Shown: positions 46,063 to 55,925, counted from the first letter of the stretch. The stretch: 64,000 nucleotides of DNA from Exiguobacterium sp. RIT594 (GCF_003339585.1 NZ_QPKF01000002.1:124001-188000), one strand, 5' to 3'. Notes: generated by a model not told the origin, from the sequence alone. A program made the numbers and translations.

Positions 46063-47136
46063 TTATTTTGCTGCGACTGTATCTTTTTTGATTTGTTTAC
46101 TGCGGAGCTGACCACATGCGGCATCGATATCCGTACCGTGTTCAAGACGGACACCACAGTTGAGACCGTTCTTTTTCAATGTGTCGTAGAACGTTGAAAT
46201 ATCTTCCGACGTACTGCGTTGGTATTGACCGTGCTCGTCGACCGGATTGTACGGAATCAAGTTGACGTACGTCAAATGACGTTTGTCTTCGAACAATTTC
46301 GCAAGCTCGATCGCTTGGGCTTTCTGGTCGTTGACGCCACGTAAAAGGATGTACTCGATCGTGATTTTCCGGTTCGTCGTCTTGACGTAGTAATCGATGG
46401 CAGGCATCAATTTCTCGAGCGGAATCGCACGGTTGATTTTCATGATTTGTGTGCGGAGTTCGTTGTTTGGCGCGTGAAGTGAAATCGCCAAGTTAACTTG
46501 AAGTTTTAAATCTGCGAATTTGTAGATTTTATCTGCGAGTCCACTTGTCGAAACCGTGATGTGACGCGCACCGATTGCAAGACCGTTGTGATCTTTGATG
46601 ACGTTCAAGAAATCGACCATGTTGTCGAAGTTATCAAACGGCTCACCGATACCCATGACGACGACGTGGCTGACACGCTCTTCTTTACCGACAGCATCGA
46701 GGTGATGCTGAACGTTCATGATTTGCTCGACGATTTCTCCAGCCGAGAGATCACGGCTCTTCTTAATCAAGCCACTTGCGCAGAAGCTACAGCCGATGTT
46801 ACAGCCGACTTGCGTCGTGACACAGACTGACAGACCGTACTTGTGACGCATCAAGACCGTTTCGATCAAGCTGCCATCATATAATTTGAAGAGGAACTTG
46901 ATTGTTCCATCTGCCGATTCCTGTTTGACGGATTCCGTCATCGAATTAATCGCAAAACTCTGATCTAACAACTCAAGGCAATCCTTGTTGACATTCGTCA
47001 TTTCTGCGAAAGTAGTGACACGTTTACGATACAACCAATCCCAAACTTGTTTTGCTCGGAACGGTTTGTGACCTTGATGCGATAACCATTCAGTCATCTG
47101 CTCAAGTGTTAATCCATAAATGGACGGTTTATTCAT
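46063..47136 (-). CDS. rlmN: Dual-specificity RNA methyltransferase RlmN
   Basis: A 357-residue radical-SAM enzyme that methylates C2 of A2503 in 23S rRNA and A37 of some tRNAs. The iron-sulfur cluster motif is GCNIGCSFC (C112, C116, C119). The N-terminal [14 protein letters not shown] accessory domain, [14 protein letters not shown], the AISLHAPN segment and the C-terminal [19 protein letters not shown] with the methyl-carrying cysteine are all present. I choose the ATG at 47136, eight bases after GAGG; 24 upstream open codons carry no ribosome binding site and overlap the promoter (TGTTATAGT). Own terminator. Confidence 0.95.
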   Translation of the reverse strand: MNKPSIYGLTLEQMTEWLSHQGHKPFRAKQVWDWLYRKRVTTFAEMTNVNKDCLELLDQSFAINSMTESVKQESADGTIKFLFKLYDGSLIETVLMRHKYGLSVCVTTQVGCNIGCSFCASGLIKKSRDLSAGEIVEQIMNVQHHLDAVGKEERVSHVVVMGIGEPFDNFDNMVDFLNVIKDHNGLAIGARHITVSTSGLADKIYKFADLKLQVNLAISLHAPNNELRTQIMKINRAIPLEKLMPAIDYYVKTTNRKITIEYILLRGVNDQKAQAIELAKLFEDKRHLTYVNLIPYNPVDEHGQYQRSTSEDISTFYDTLKKNGLNCGVRLEHGTDIDAACGQLRSKQIKKDTVAAK

Positions 47137-47280
47137 TAGAGAGACCTCATTTCTTTTTCCAGAACTATAACATTCCTTTATCTTAGTAAAAATCAGCCGC
47201 TTACGCAACGTTCAAATCCTAAATGTTCACTTTCTGTAAATTTCCACGTCCGCTTTGGCTTATTTTCCGGTCCAGTTGTG

Positions 47281-48087
47281 TCAAATCGACAAACTGCGCT
47301 TACGGAAACTTATAAACGCACCGATATGGAACAACACACTGATACCCGCTAATATCAAGAGATGCCAAAAGAAGTGATGGGTTCCTTCTAATAATTGCTG
47401 GGTGTTAAACAGACTGAAAATCGAGCCGTAACGCATCCAGTCCGTTTTTTCACTGAGACCGGCTCCAATCGTCAGGACAATCGACAGCACAAGGACACTG
47501 CCGGCAATCGAAAAGGCACGCCGTTCATCATCAAATAAGGTGGCGATACACAACGTGAATCCACCGATGGCATACAGTAGGAAGAGTGCATTCACTTGAA
47601 AGCGGACGAGTGTCATACCGTCAATCGAAACCCCGGAAACAAACCAGTCAGCCATTACTAAAACAAACGTATTGCATAACACCAGGCATGTACTGGCGAG
47701 TAGCATCACAATCATCGCCGATGCCGTATATTGGTGACGCGTAATCGGAGCAGCCAGGTATAAAATCAGTTCTCCGTTATCAATCGGCCGTGCGAGCAGG
47801 CGTGCAGCAAGCGATAACAGGAACAGGGACGCGATGATTTGAAAAATCAGTCCGTAATAATTTCCGCCGAGTAAGTCGAGCACGTTATCAAAACCGGTCA
47901 CTTTATCGTATTGGAAAGCTTTTAACACTTCCGGTGGCAGTGCCTGGAGCTTTGCTTCGAGCAGTCCCGTCTTCATCATCGACGGATAGAGTGCGGCAAG
48001 CATCAATAAATACAGACTCGTCCCGACTGCATAGGCTGTGATCGGCTTCCCGTTATGCTTGAGTAACGACCAAACGATCGTCATCAT
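47281..48087 (-). CDS. ABC-2 type transporter permease
   Basis: A 268-residue membrane protein with six helices, the partner of the ATPase gene just upstream. It has the layout of ABC-2 permeases (NatB or bacitracin-exporter type): a long first extracellular loop (about 40-95), GNYYGLIFQIIASLFLLSLAARLLARPIDNGELILYLAAPITR, then four more helices. The ATG overlaps the ATPase stop codon by four bases. The cargo is unknown; in Bacillales such pairs export antibiotics, peptides or sodium. No adjacent two-component system or GntR regulator is seen. Confidence 0.85.
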   Translation of the reverse strand: MMTIVWSLLKHNGKPITAYAVGTSLYLLMLAALYPSMMKTGLLEAKLQALPPEVLKAFQYDKVTGFDNVLDLLGGNYYGLIFQIIASLFLLSLAARLLARPIDNGELILYLAAPITRHQYTASAMIVMLLASTCLVLCNTFVLVMADWFVSGVSIDGMTLVRFQVNALFLLYAIGGFTLCIATLFDDERRAFSIAGSVLVLSIVLTIGAGLSEKTDWMRYGSIFSLFNTQQLLEGTHHFFWHLLILAGISVLFHIGAFISFRKRSLSI

Positions 48088-48965
48088 GATGGTTCCTCCT
48101 CACTGTAATAATGCAAGAAGACATGTTCTAAATCATCTGCCGAAGTTTGAATCGCCCGGACATCATATTCGGTTAAAAGACGGATGATTTGATTCAGCGT
48201 CCGTTCGTTACTTGTAAAAAAGGAAACATGATTTTGAAACCGTTGACTTCCAACTTGAAGTGCAAACCGTTCAGCATGTGCTTCCAGACCAAATTCAATC
48301 GTGTACTGTTTTCGGCTCGAACGGACCAGCTCATGGATGTCCGACTCGATAATGATTCGCCCCTCTTTAATCAGCGCTGCCCGGTCACACGATTTTTCCA
48401 TCTCCGGAAAATGATGCGAACTCATTAAAATCGCTTTCCCGCGTTGCCGTTCCTGATCAATCAAACTTAAAAAACGTTCCTGCATCAACGGATCAAGCCC
48501 GCTCGTCGGTTCGTCGAGCAGATAGACCGGGGCATCCTTCATGAAGCAGCCGACTAATGCCAACTTTTGTTTCATCCCTTTCGACATCTTCCGGATTTTC
48601 GTTTTCGTCTCGAAGGGAAACTGTTCCAGCAACGCCGATTGACGTTCCGGTTGGCTTTGATGGAGTTGCTGCATCAAATGCAGGACCTGTTCACCCGTAA
48701 AATCACCCGGTAAATTAATCTCACCCGGTAAATAACCGACAATTCGTTTTACCTCCTGTGATTGGTTCCAACAGTCATATCCACCGATCGTCGCATGACC
48801 GGAGTCTGCTTGAATCAGCCCCATCAATTGCCGGATTGCCGTTGATTTCCCGGCTCCGTTCGGTCCGATAAAGCCGAACACCATGCCCGGTTCGACCATG
48901 AAACTGACATCAAATAAACCTCGTTTCGGCGCAAATTCTTTCGTCACGTGTTGCAAATGAATCAT
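48084..48965 (-). CDS. ABC transporter ATP-binding protein
   Basis: A 293-residue ATPase of the ABC-2/CcmA-like exporter type, driving the permease encoded next. Motifs: Walker A GPNGAGKST (about 33-41), Q-loop in VGYLPGEINLPGDFT, signature KMSKGMKQKLAL (a variant of LSGGQ), Walker B VYLLDEPTSGLDP and the switch His in SSHHFPEM. The C-terminal 80 residues are the extra domain of this subfamily. GAGGCG precedes the ATG. Coupled by a four-base overlap to the permease. Confidence 0.92.
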   Translation of the reverse strand: MIHLQHVTKEFAPKRGLFDVSFMVEPGMVFGFIGPNGAGKSTAIRQLMGLIQADSGHATIGGYDCWNQSQEVKRIVGYLPGEINLPGDFTGEQVLHLMQQLHQSQPERQSALLEQFPFETKTKIRKMSKGMKQKLALVGCFMKDAPVYLLDEPTSGLDPLMQERFLSLIDQERQRGKAILMSSHHFPEMEKSCDRAALIKEGRIIIESDIHELVRSSRKQYTIEFGLEAHAERFALQVGSQRFQNHVSFFTSNERTLNQIIRLLTEYDVRAIQTSADDLEHVFLHYYSEEEPS

Positions 48966-49004
48966 CCGAATCGCCTCACTTTTCTGGTGATTGCCGTTAG
49001 TACC

Positions 49005-49637
49005 TTATACCCGTTTTGGTACTTCTTGGGACAGATCCACCCGATAAATCACGAACCGTTCGTCATGATTTTTTTCGAAAAGTTCTTTCAGACGGACTTC
49101 TTCCACCTGTTCGAAAATGGTCTGATGTTCTAAATAATACCGGTATTCGTCTGCCGGATAATACAAAATTAAATCGAGCGGACGGGGACGTCGTTCAACG
49201 GATGCCAAGATTTGGTCGACCACCTTCATGAAAATCTGGACGGAAAACGGATTAAAGAAGTAACATTTCGTGACATCATCCGGAATCGGATAGCTTTCCG
49301 CATACGTATGTTCAAAACGGATGCTGCCCTGACGTCGCTTCATTTTTTTCATGTAAGCCGCTTGATTCCTCAAAGCGTCTTCATAAAACTGTCCGTTCAT
49401 CTCAACACCGATGACGGAACAATCAAACCGGTCATGCAGATAAAAGTTCAACCGACCTTTCCCGCAGCCGAAATCAATGACCGTATCCGTGTAATCGAAA
49501 GGATAGACGGCACATAACTCTTCCAGCGCAGCATAAGGCGTCGGTTCATAGCGATTGTAATGGCTGAACGCATTGTAAAGATGCTGAACATCAATCGTCT
49601 CGATGCGCAACCGTTCTTCGTACTCTTTTTCATTCAT
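49005..49637 (-). CDS. Class I SAM-dependent methyltransferase
   Basis: A 210-residue methyltransferase-like protein. Motif I is TVIDFGCGKGRLNFYL (about 53-68), followed by CSVIGVEMNGQFYEDA with the acidic residue at the end of strand 2, and TKCYFFNPFSVQIF in the place of motif IV. The substrate is unknown; NPF near motif IV recalls N-methyltransferases but is not enough for a call. AAGGAA precedes the ATG. It lies 39 bases upstream of the ABC transporter ATPase on the same strand, and the three genes may share a transcript. Confidence 0.82.
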   Translation of the reverse strand: MNEKEYEERLRIETIDVQHLYNAFSHYNRYEPTPYAALEELCAVYPFDYTDTVIDFGCGKGRLNFYLHDRFDCSVIGVEMNGQFYEDALRNQAAYMKKMKRRQGSIRFEHTYAESYPIPDDVTKCYFFNPFSVQIFMKVVDQILASVERRPRPLDLILYYPADEYRYYLEHQTIFEQVEEVRLKELFEKNHDERFVIYRVDLSQEVPKRV

Positions 49638-49722
49638 AATTGATTCCTTCTTTCAAGCATTGTTGGTTTCATCGTACTATACTATGAATGTACACATTTC
49701 ATTCTATAAGGGGGATAATCCA

Positions 49723-50055
49723 ATGATCGTCGTTACGAATCGGATTAAAGTCAAAAAAGGAATGGCCGCCGCAATGGCACCACGTTTCACCCGTCCAAGC
49801 GGTCTTGATACGATGGAAGGATTTGTTCGTGTTGAAGTACTCTTGACGCAAGGACTCGAAGAACATGATGAAATGAATGTCAACATGTACTGGGAAGACA
49901 TGAAGCATTTTGAAGCTTGGCGCAACAGCGATGACTTTAAAGCTTCTCATAAACGTCCGGAACCAACAGACGGAAAACAGGAAGAATCGCCGATGCTCGG
50001 CAGTGAAATCATCACGTATGAAGTCGCTTCTGTCAAAGAACGGACTTCTTTATAA
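49723..50055 (+). CDS. hmoA: Haem-degrading monooxygenase, HmoA/IsdG family
   Basis: A 110-residue member of the IsdG/HmoA family that opens haem to release iron. The catalytic triad is complete: N6 (VVTNRI), W66 (FEAWRN) and H76 (KASHKR), at the same spacing as in S. aureus IsdG. The ATG at 49723 has AAGGGGGAT upstream; the longer open frame is spurious. In Bacillus the gene is Fur-controlled, but I see no convincing Fur box here. A hairpin CCTTGC / GCAAGG with T7 follows at 50071-50103. Confidence 0.9.
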   Translation: MIVVTNRIKVKKGMAAAMAPRFTRPSGLDTMEGFVRVEVLLTQGLEEHDEMNVNMYWEDMKHFEAWRNSDDFKASHKRPEPTDGKQEESPMLGSEIITYEVASVKERTSL

Positions 50056-50065
50056 TTCATGTCAG

Positions 50066-50103
50066 AACCGCCTTGCCTCCAATTTGGTCGCAAGGTTTTT
50101 TTA
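50066..50103 (+). terminator. Terminator after hmoA
   Basis: AACCGCCTTGC with GCAAGGTT around a 13-base loop, then T7. Confidence 0.75.
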
Positions 50104-50202
50104 TTCTCAAGAGACCCCTCACTATATTGATATGGGTTTAAATTGTATGTAATACCATTATTTGTTATCATAAATCCCATACAGAAAGAGAGAGGATTTA
50201 TT

Positions 50203-50943
50203 ATGCTGAATTCATTATCGATTTTTGAACAGGCCATCCGGTCTTTACCGATTGATCGGCCTCTGACCCGCCAGGATTTGTGTGTGGACAGTTTTTTATT
50301 ACAACAGGAACAGGATTTATCCGTTTATTATTCACCGATCGGCGAATACATCAATCCTTCCGCGAAAGTCGTTTTCATCGGGATTACTCCCGGATTCGAA
50401 CAGATGCGAATTGCTTATGAAGAAGCGGCTGATGCCTTCCATCATGGCGCGACAATCGAAGAAACATCGAAAATCGTCAAATACAGTGCCAGTTTTGCCG
50501 GTCCGATGCGCCGTAATTTGACAACGATGTTAGACGAACTGGAACTGCATCATCTGCTGAATATTTCTTCAACCGCCACGTTATTTCATACAAATCAGGA
50601 ACTGTTACACACGACTTCGATTCTGAGACATCCTGTTTTTTACCGGGATAAAAATTATACGGGACATCAACCGAAGATTGACCGGACACCACTGTTGCAA
50701 CATTACGCTTATGAGCATTTTGCGGCGGAATTAAATCAGTTACCCGACCCTGTCATTTTGGTCCCGTTCGGACGCGTCGTCGAATCGACGGTCCGGACAT
50801 TGCTTCATCAGGGACGAATCAAAAAACATACCGTTTTGTTCGGTTTCCCCCATCCTTCCGGAGCAAACGGACATCGGAAGCGACAGTTTGAAGAAAATAA
50901 AGACTATTTGATGAAGCAATTGAATTCTTATTTCAATACCTAA
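50203..50943 (+). CDS. Uracil-DNA-glycosylase-fold protein
   Basis: A 246-residue protein that looks like a member of the uracil-DNA glycosylase superfamily by two motifs: VVFIGITPGFEQMRIAY in place of the GxDPG water-activating loop, and FGFPHPSGANGHRKR as the HPSxN-type motif 2. Between them, VILVPFGRVVESTV is the central strand. The catalytic Asp of true UNG enzymes is not obvious in the first motif, so activity on uracil is doubtful. Start ATG follows AGAGAGGA. It is alone, and upstream of the lysine riboswitch. Confidence 0.6.
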   Translation: MLNSLSIFEQAIRSLPIDRPLTRQDLCVDSFLLQQEQDLSVYYSPIGEYINPSAKVVFIGITPGFEQMRIAYEEAADAFHHGATIEETSKIVKYSASFAGPMRRNLTTMLDELELHHLLNISSTATLFHTNQELLHTTSILRHPVFYRDKNYTGHQPKIDRTPLLQHYAYEHFAAELNQLPDPVILVPFGRVVESTVRTLLHQGRIKKHTVLFGFPHPSGANGHRKRQFEENKDYLMKQLNSYFNT

Positions 50944-51011
50944 CAAACATCCTTAATTTTTTTTTTGGAATGCGATAAAATTTTATTATGAAAAGAATAT
51001 GACTATTTTAT

Positions 51012-51200
51012 CGATGAGGTAGAGGCGCGGTCTTGATGAGTATTTGGTCTGAGGATGACAACGAAGACGATCGAAGAAAGGTGAGACCGCCGAAGTATCG
51101 TCATGTGTCAGACATGACGATGCTGGTCGAACCGGGAAAGACCCGTTCGATTGCCATACGCGTATTGTATGGAGCACTCCAATTCGGCTAAGAAAGACGC
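51012..51200 (+). ncRNA. Lysine riboswitch (L-box)
   Basis: The landmarks are in order: GAGGTAGAGGCGCG (51016-51029), GATGAGTA, GAAAGGTGAGACCGCCGAAG, GATGCTGG, a variable arm, TGGAGCACTCC and GGCTAAGAAAGACGC. The terminator follows. Lysine binding should stop transcription of the NhaC-type transporter. The gap 50944-51292 contains only this element and the ribosome binding site. Confidence 0.92.
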
Positions 51201-51205
51201 ATCCA

Positions 51206-51247
51206 GCAAGGGTGTCGGCTTTGTTGCCGGTGCCCTTGCTTTTTTCT
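51206..51247 (+). terminator. Regulated terminator of the lysine riboswitch
   Basis: GCAAGGGTGTCGGC / GCCGGTGCCCTTGC, loop TTTGTT, then T6. Confidence 0.93.
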
Positions 51248-51292
51248 GTGCAACGGGTCTCATCTTCTAAAAAAGGAGGAGAAACCACAACC

Positions 51293-52876
51293 ATGGTCAA
51301 TTATTCAGATTCTATCGTCGCACTCGTACCAGCACTTGTCGCCATCGTTTTAGCGATCGTTACACGCAAAGTCGTCATCTCACTCGGTGTCGGGATTTTG
51401 ATTGGTGCCTTGCTGCTTCACAGCTTCAATCCGTTGGATACTGCAGTTTATCTCGGGAAAAACATCTTCAGCCTGTTTTGGGCAGACGGTGCGTTAAATG
51501 AATGGAATGTCTTATTACTTGTTTTCTTACTATTACTCGGTGTCTTGTCGACACTGATTCAAACATCCGGCGGTGCCCATGCCTTCGGTGAATGGGCGAC
51601 GACGCATGTCAAGACGGCACGTGGTGCAAGACTCGCTGCTTTCGGGTTAGGGATTTTGATTTTCATCGATGATTACTTCAACAGTCTTGCTGTCGGAAAC
51701 GTCAGTCGTCCGTTAACGGACCGTCGTGGCGTCTCACGTGCGAAGCTGGCGTATATCATCGACTCGACCGCTGCACCGGTCTGTGTCATCAGTCCGTTAT
51801 CGAGTTGGGGTGCCTTCATCATCTCAATCATTGCCGGTATTTTAACGACGCATTCGATTACGGATTACTCGGCGTTCAGTGCCTTCATGATGATTGTGCC
51901 ATTGAACTTTTATGCTATCTTTGCTTTGTTACTGACGCTCTACATTGCCTATACGGGAATTGCTGTCGGACCGATGCGGACGCACGAGTTGCGGGCTTTA
52001 CAAGGCGAATTGTTTGATTCCAACAAAGGGACACCGATGGGAATGGCGGAAGAAGTCAAGGAACACGACGGCGGAAAAGTCCGCGATCTGGTTGTTCCGA
52101 TCATCGTCCTAGTCATCGCGACTGTCACAGCACTCCTTTGGACAGGTGCACAAGCCCTTGCGGCGGACGGCCGATCCTTTACATTAATCGGTGCTTTTGA
52201 AGCGACGGACGTGACACGTTCCCTTGTTTCCGGTGTCGTCATCAGTTTAATCGTTGCGTTCCTGATGCTGATCGGTCGAAAAATTCCGGCACGTGATTAC
52301 CGTATCAGCATCTGGGCAGGGCTAAAATCGATGTGGCCCGCTGTCGTCATTCTGTTGTTCGCCTGGACGATCATCGCAGTTATCGGCGATATGAAAACCG
52401 GGGATTATTTAGCCAGTTTCGTCAGCAAATCGATTCCTGCTTCTTACCTGCCGTTCTTATTGTTCTTGATTGCCAGTGTCATGGCGTTCTCAACCGGAAC
52501 GAGCTGGGGAACGTTCGGGATCATGTTACCGATCGGAGCCGATTTGATCATGGCAGTTGATCCAAGTCTATTGTTACCGACACTTGCAGCTGTTCTTGCC
52601 GGATCCGTTTTCGGTGACCACTGTTCACCGATTTCCGATACGACGATTCTCAGTTCGACCGGTGCCGGTTCACATCATATTGACCATGTCACGACACAGC
52701 TACCGTACGCGTTGATCGGCGCAGCAGTATCCGCTGTCGGTTACCTCATTCTTGGTGTCACCGGTTCATCCGTATTCGGCTTCCTCGGTGCACTCGTCGC
52801 CTTCGTGATTTTCCTCGTCATGTTGAATGTTCTGTCACGCCGCGGTGAAGTGCCGTCGCAACTTCGCTCGGAGTAA
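51293..52876 (+). CDS. NhaC-family transporter under lysine control
   Basis: A 527-residue NhaC-family (COG1757) membrane protein with about 12 helices. The family is annotated as Na+/H+ antiporters, but members under L-box control are predicted lysine transporters. Marks are ILIFIDDYFNSLAVGNVSRPLTDRRGVSRAKLAYIIDSTAAP, a long cytoplasmic loop at about 240-265, SVMAFSTGTSWGTFGIMLPIG and GSVFGDHCSPISDTTILSS. The ATG has AGGAGGA about 11 bases upstream; the open frame reaching back into the riboswitch terminator is not used. With the riboswitch, lysine import is the best guess. Confidence 0.88.
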   Translation: MVNYSDSIVALVPALVAIVLAIVTRKVVISLGVGILIGALLLHSFNPLDTAVYLGKNIFSLFWADGALNEWNVLLLVFLLLLGVLSTLIQTSGGAHAFGEWATTHVKTARGARLAAFGLGILIFIDDYFNSLAVGNVSRPLTDRRGVSRAKLAYIIDSTAAPVCVISPLSSWGAFIISIIAGILTTHSITDYSAFSAFMMIVPLNFYAIFALLLTLYIAYTGIAVGPMRTHELRALQGELFDSNKGTPMGMAEEVKEHDGGKVRDLVVPIIVLVIATVTALLWTGAQALAADGRSFTLIGAFEATDVTRSLVSGVVISLIVAFLMLIGRKIPARDYRISIWAGLKSMWPAVVILLFAWTIIAVIGDMKTGDYLASFVSKSIPASYLPFLLFLIASVMAFSTGTSWGTFGIMLPIGADLIMAVDPSLLLPTLAAVLAGSVFGDHCSPISDTTILSSTGAGSHHIDHVTTQLPYALIGAAVSAVGYLILGVTGSSVFGFLGALVAFVIFLVMLNVLSRRGEVPSQLRSE

Positions 52877-52897
52877 GACGAAGTAAACAAGCCATCC

Positions 52898-52940
52898 AAA
52901 AAAGCCGGACCTGATGAATTCATCGGGTCCGGCTTTCTTT
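52898..52940. terminator. Bidirectional terminator
   Basis: AAAGCCGGACCTGATGAA pairs with TTCATCGGGTCCGGCTTT (one G-U); lies between the convergent transporter and htpG genes. Confidence 0.9.
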
Positions 52941-52956
52941 ATACGATCTTTTTATG

Positions 52957-54822
52957 TCAGATCATCAAGGCGCAGACTTCATTTGCAAAGGCAACCGGAT
53001 CTTCAATCGGCAACCCTTCCATCAACAACGCCTGTTGATACATCAGCTTCGTGTACCGTTCAAATTTCGAACGGTCTTCTGTATACGCTGTTTCAATCGC
53101 CTGGAAGACGTCATGTGATGTATTCAACTCCAGGATTTTGACCGCTGCGACATCCTGGTTGTTCGGCATCGCTTTGAGGATTTTTTCCATCTCGATCGAT
53201 ACTGCACCATCCGTCGCGAAACAGACCGGATGTGATTTTAGTCGGGTCGAAGCTTTGACTTCTTTGACGTGTCCTGCGAGTACTTCCTGCATCGCTTTAA
53301 ACATCTCGGCTTGTGTTTCCGTCGTTTCCGCCTGCTCCGTCTGTTCAATCCCGAGATCACTGCTCATGACGGACTTAAATTCTTTTCCGTCATAGTTAAG
53401 GAGCATTTGAATCGCAAACTCATCGATTTCTTCCGTGAAGTACAGGATATCAAATCCTTTGTCTTTCACGAGCTCGGATTGCGGCAACTTATCCAGCCGG
53501 TCCGTACTTTCACCTGACGCGTAATAGATGTACTTCTGATCTTCCGGCATCGCAGCAACGTATTCGGCGAGCGTCACCAGTTTTTTCTCCTTGGCCGAAT
53601 GGAACAGAACAAGATCTTTCACCGTATCTTTTTGCATGCCGTAATCGTTGTAGATGCCGAACTTCAGCTGACGACCGAATGCTTGGTAAAACGTCTCGTA
53701 TTTTTCGCGGTCGTCACGCAGCAATGCTTCGAGCTGTGTCTTGATTTTGCTTTGGATGTTCTTCGCAATCAATTTTAACTGCCGGTCGTGTTGCAACATT
53801 TCACGCGAGATGTTGAGCGATAAATCTTCCGAATCGACCATTCCTTTGACGAAGCTGAAGTGATCCGGTAAGAGATCACTGCATTTTTCCATGATCAGAA
53901 CGCCGTTCGCATACAGTTCGAGTCCTTTCTCGAACTCTTTCGAATAATAATCAAATGACGGTTGCTCCGGAATGAACAAAATGGACTGATAACGGACGGC
54001 CCCGTCGGCACTGATATGAATGTGTTTGATCGGTGCGTCAAATCCGTATCGTTTTTCCTGATAGAAGTTGCGGTAATCTTCATCCGTCAGCTCCCGTTTG
54101 TTCTTGCGCCAGATTGGTACCATACTGTTGACCGTCTTCATGACCGTCACTGACTCTGTTTCGTCTGATCCCTCGACCGGACGCTGTTCCGTCTCCTCCA
54201 TCTCAATCGGATAGCGGATGAAGTCGGAGTATTTCTTGATGATGCTCCGGAGACGATACGGTTCTAGGTATTCATCGTAGTTCTCTTCTTCTTCGTTCGC
54301 TTTGATATGCAACGTAATCTCTGTTCCGACTGTCTCTTTTTCGACCTCTTCGATCGTATAGCCGTCGACTCCGCGTGACTCCCACTTATAGGCGACGTCA
54401 CTGCCGAACGGTTTCGTCACGACCGTCACCGTATCTGCAACCATAAATGCGGAATAAAAACCGACACCGAACTGTCCGATGATGTCATGGCCGTCTTTCG
54501 ACTCATTTTCCGCTTTAAAAGCGAGCGATCCGCTTTTGGCAATCGTTCCGAGGTTTTCTTCGAGCTCGTCTTTTGTCATCCCGATTCCTGTATCGCGCAA
54601 AATCAGCTGACGTGTTTCTTTATTCGGTTCAATCGTAATTTTATAGGCATCCTTGTCGAACGTGATTGTCTCGTCCGTCAACGCTTTATAATAAATCTTA
54701 TCCATGGCGTCACTGGCATTCGAAATCAACTCACGTAAAAAGATTTCCTTATGTGTGTAGATGGAATGAATCATCATTTCGAGCAATCGTTTCGACTCGG
54801 CTTTAAATTGTTTCGTTTCCAT
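52957..54822 (-). CDS. htpG: Chaperone HtpG (Hsp90)
   Basis: A 621-residue bacterial Hsp90. The N-terminal ATPase domain has [15 protein letters not shown] (catalytic Glu and Mg-binding Asn), [21 protein letters not shown] and [15 protein letters not shown] (lid and ATP contacts). The middle domain includes [17 protein letters not shown] and [20 protein letters not shown], and the C-terminal dimerisation domain ends the protein. Length is standard. AGGAGG precedes the ATG. A perfect CIRCE operator sits between promoter and ribosome binding site, so HrcA repression and heat induction with groEL and dnaK are expected; B. subtilis htpG has no CIRCE. Confidence 0.97.
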   Translation of the reverse strand: METKQFKAESKRLLEMMIHSIYTHKEIFLRELISNASDAMDKIYYKALTDETITFDKDAYKITIEPNKETRQLILRDTGIGMTKDELEENLGTIAKSGSLAFKAENESKDGHDIIGQFGVGFYSAFMVADTVTVVTKPFGSDVAYKWESRGVDGYTIEEVEKETVGTEITLHIKANEEEENYDEYLEPYRLRSIIKKYSDFIRYPIEMEETEQRPVEGSDETESVTVMKTVNSMVPIWRKNKRELTDEDYRNFYQEKRYGFDAPIKHIHISADGAVRYQSILFIPEQPSFDYYSKEFEKGLELYANGVLIMEKCSDLLPDHFSFVKGMVDSEDLSLNISREMLQHDRQLKLIAKNIQSKIKTQLEALLRDDREKYETFYQAFGRQLKFGIYNDYGMQKDTVKDLVLFHSAKEKKLVTLAEYVAAMPEDQKYIYYASGESTDRLDKLPQSELVKDKGFDILYFTEEIDEFAIQMLLNYDGKEFKSVMSSDLGIEQTEQAETTETQAEMFKAMQEVLAGHVKEVKASTRLKSHPVCFATDGAVSIEMEKILKAMPNNQDVAAVKILELNTSHDVFQAIETAYTEDRSKFERYTKLMYQQALLMEGLPIEDPVAFANEVCALMI

Positions 54823-54844
54823 TTTCGATACCTCCTGTTCATTT

Positions 54845-54871
54845 TTAGCACTCTATCAATAAGAGTGCTAA
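54845..54871. promoter_or_regulatory. CIRCE operator (HrcA site)
   Basis: TTAGCACTC - nine bases - GAGTGCTAA, a perfect match to the CIRCE consensus, 23 bases upstream of the htpG start codon and just 5' of its ribosome binding site. Confidence 0.97.
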
Positions 54872-54880
54872 TTCATTTCC

Positions 54881-54909
54881 ATTATTACGGATACGAAAAC
54901 GACTGTCAA
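54881..54909 (-). promoter_or_regulatory. htpG promoter
   Basis: On the minus strand TTGACA (54904-54909) and AATAAT (54881-54886) lie 17 bases apart; the -35 overlaps the last codon of the upstream gene. Confidence 0.8.
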
Positions 54910-55778
54910 TCCTCTTCCTTATAGAATGCATCGAGTTTTTCGCGGACATGTCGCCCGATCTCCCGCAGCCCGTTCGCCGAGCCATACGTCCCATGACTTC
55001 GTCCATTTTCATCGACGCGGCTGCCGAGACCGAGGAACTGTTCGCTCGGTTTAAAATGAAGTCCGATGACAGGCAAACCAAGTTCAGCCGAATATCCGAA
55101 TTCGACGACAGCGTCCGGATAATCGGGTAAAGAGAAGGGATTTTCCCAGACTGTACTTGAATCAAGCTTTCGAAACCGGTCCGTATGCTCCCGACCGAGT
55201 AAAATGATGCCGTGCAGGGAAAACAGCGGCAGTAGTTTCATGAAAAAGGTTTGTCCAAAAACGGATTGCTCCAGTTCATGCCGCATCGAAATCGTCCCCA
55301 TATACCGTTTCGTCGGAAGCGGAAAGAAATCGGTATGGATGACGGACTGGAGAGAGGAATCGTACAGGGACGCACCCAGTCCGTTTAAGAATCCTTCCAG
55401 TTTTCCACCCTGTTCTTTTCCGAACCAGGTTTTGTAGATATCTTTTTGTTTAAAATAGTCATTAAACTTACGGATACTTTGTTCCAGATTGTCATCGGTT
55501 AGATACGTCTCTAAAGACATGCCCGGATCCAGTAAAAAGAACGGTCCCGTCGAGTCAAACCGCAGCGTTCCATCCTTTTTTAAAAACTGTCCGGCGGATG
55601 GATTCGTCGCCACCGTCAACCAGCTTTTTTTAGTCGCATCACCAAACCATAAGACCGGTGTCGTTCCCTCAATCAGTTCTTCTTTCACCCGTCCATTCTT
55701 CAACTCGATCTGATACTGAACGGCTTCCGTTAAGAGTTTTTTTGCTCGTTTTAACTGTCCGGATGTCAGCGTTCTCAT
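54906..55778 (-). CDS. Hypothetical protein, possibly uracil-DNA-glycosylase-like
   Basis: A 290-residue soluble protein that I do not recognise with confidence. KSWLTVATNPSAGQFL (about 51-66) resembles the first motif of the uracil-DNA-glycosylase superfamily, and LPVIGLHFKPSEQFLGLG near the end could be the second; VIHTDFFPLPT lies between, as in that fold. If so, it is the second such protein within 5 kb. GGAAGGGA precedes the ATG closely. Its stop codon lies within the htpG promoter, so the two genes are on one strand but separately promoted. Confidence 0.45.
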   Translation of the reverse strand: MRTLTSGQLKRAKKLLTEAVQYQIELKNGRVKEELIEGTTPVLWFGDATKKSWLTVATNPSAGQFLKKDGTLRFDSTGPFFLLDPGMSLETYLTDDNLEQSIRKFNDYFKQKDIYKTWFGKEQGGKLEGFLNGLGASLYDSSLQSVIHTDFFPLPTKRYMGTISMRHELEQSVFGQTFFMKLLPLFSLHGIILLGREHTDRFRKLDSSTVWENPFSLPDYPDAVVEFGYSAELGLPVIGLHFKPSEQFLGLGSRVDENGRSHGTYGSANGLREIGRHVREKLDAFYKEED

Positions 55779-55925
55779 TCCCTTCCTGTTGCGCTTTCCT
55801 GTTTGAGTTGTTCCCTTTCCTCCAAAACGTTAGACAGTTTGATGGGTTTAGCACGATGGACGCAGGGAATGTTTCATAAGGTGAAGCACAACAACGGACA
55901 TTATTTTTTTAGGAGGAGATTTTTT

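Noticed and set aside
49640-49722. Fur box upstream of hmoA
   Set aside because: I looked for the GATAATGATAATCATTATC pattern and saw only a short GGATAAT match, too weak to call.
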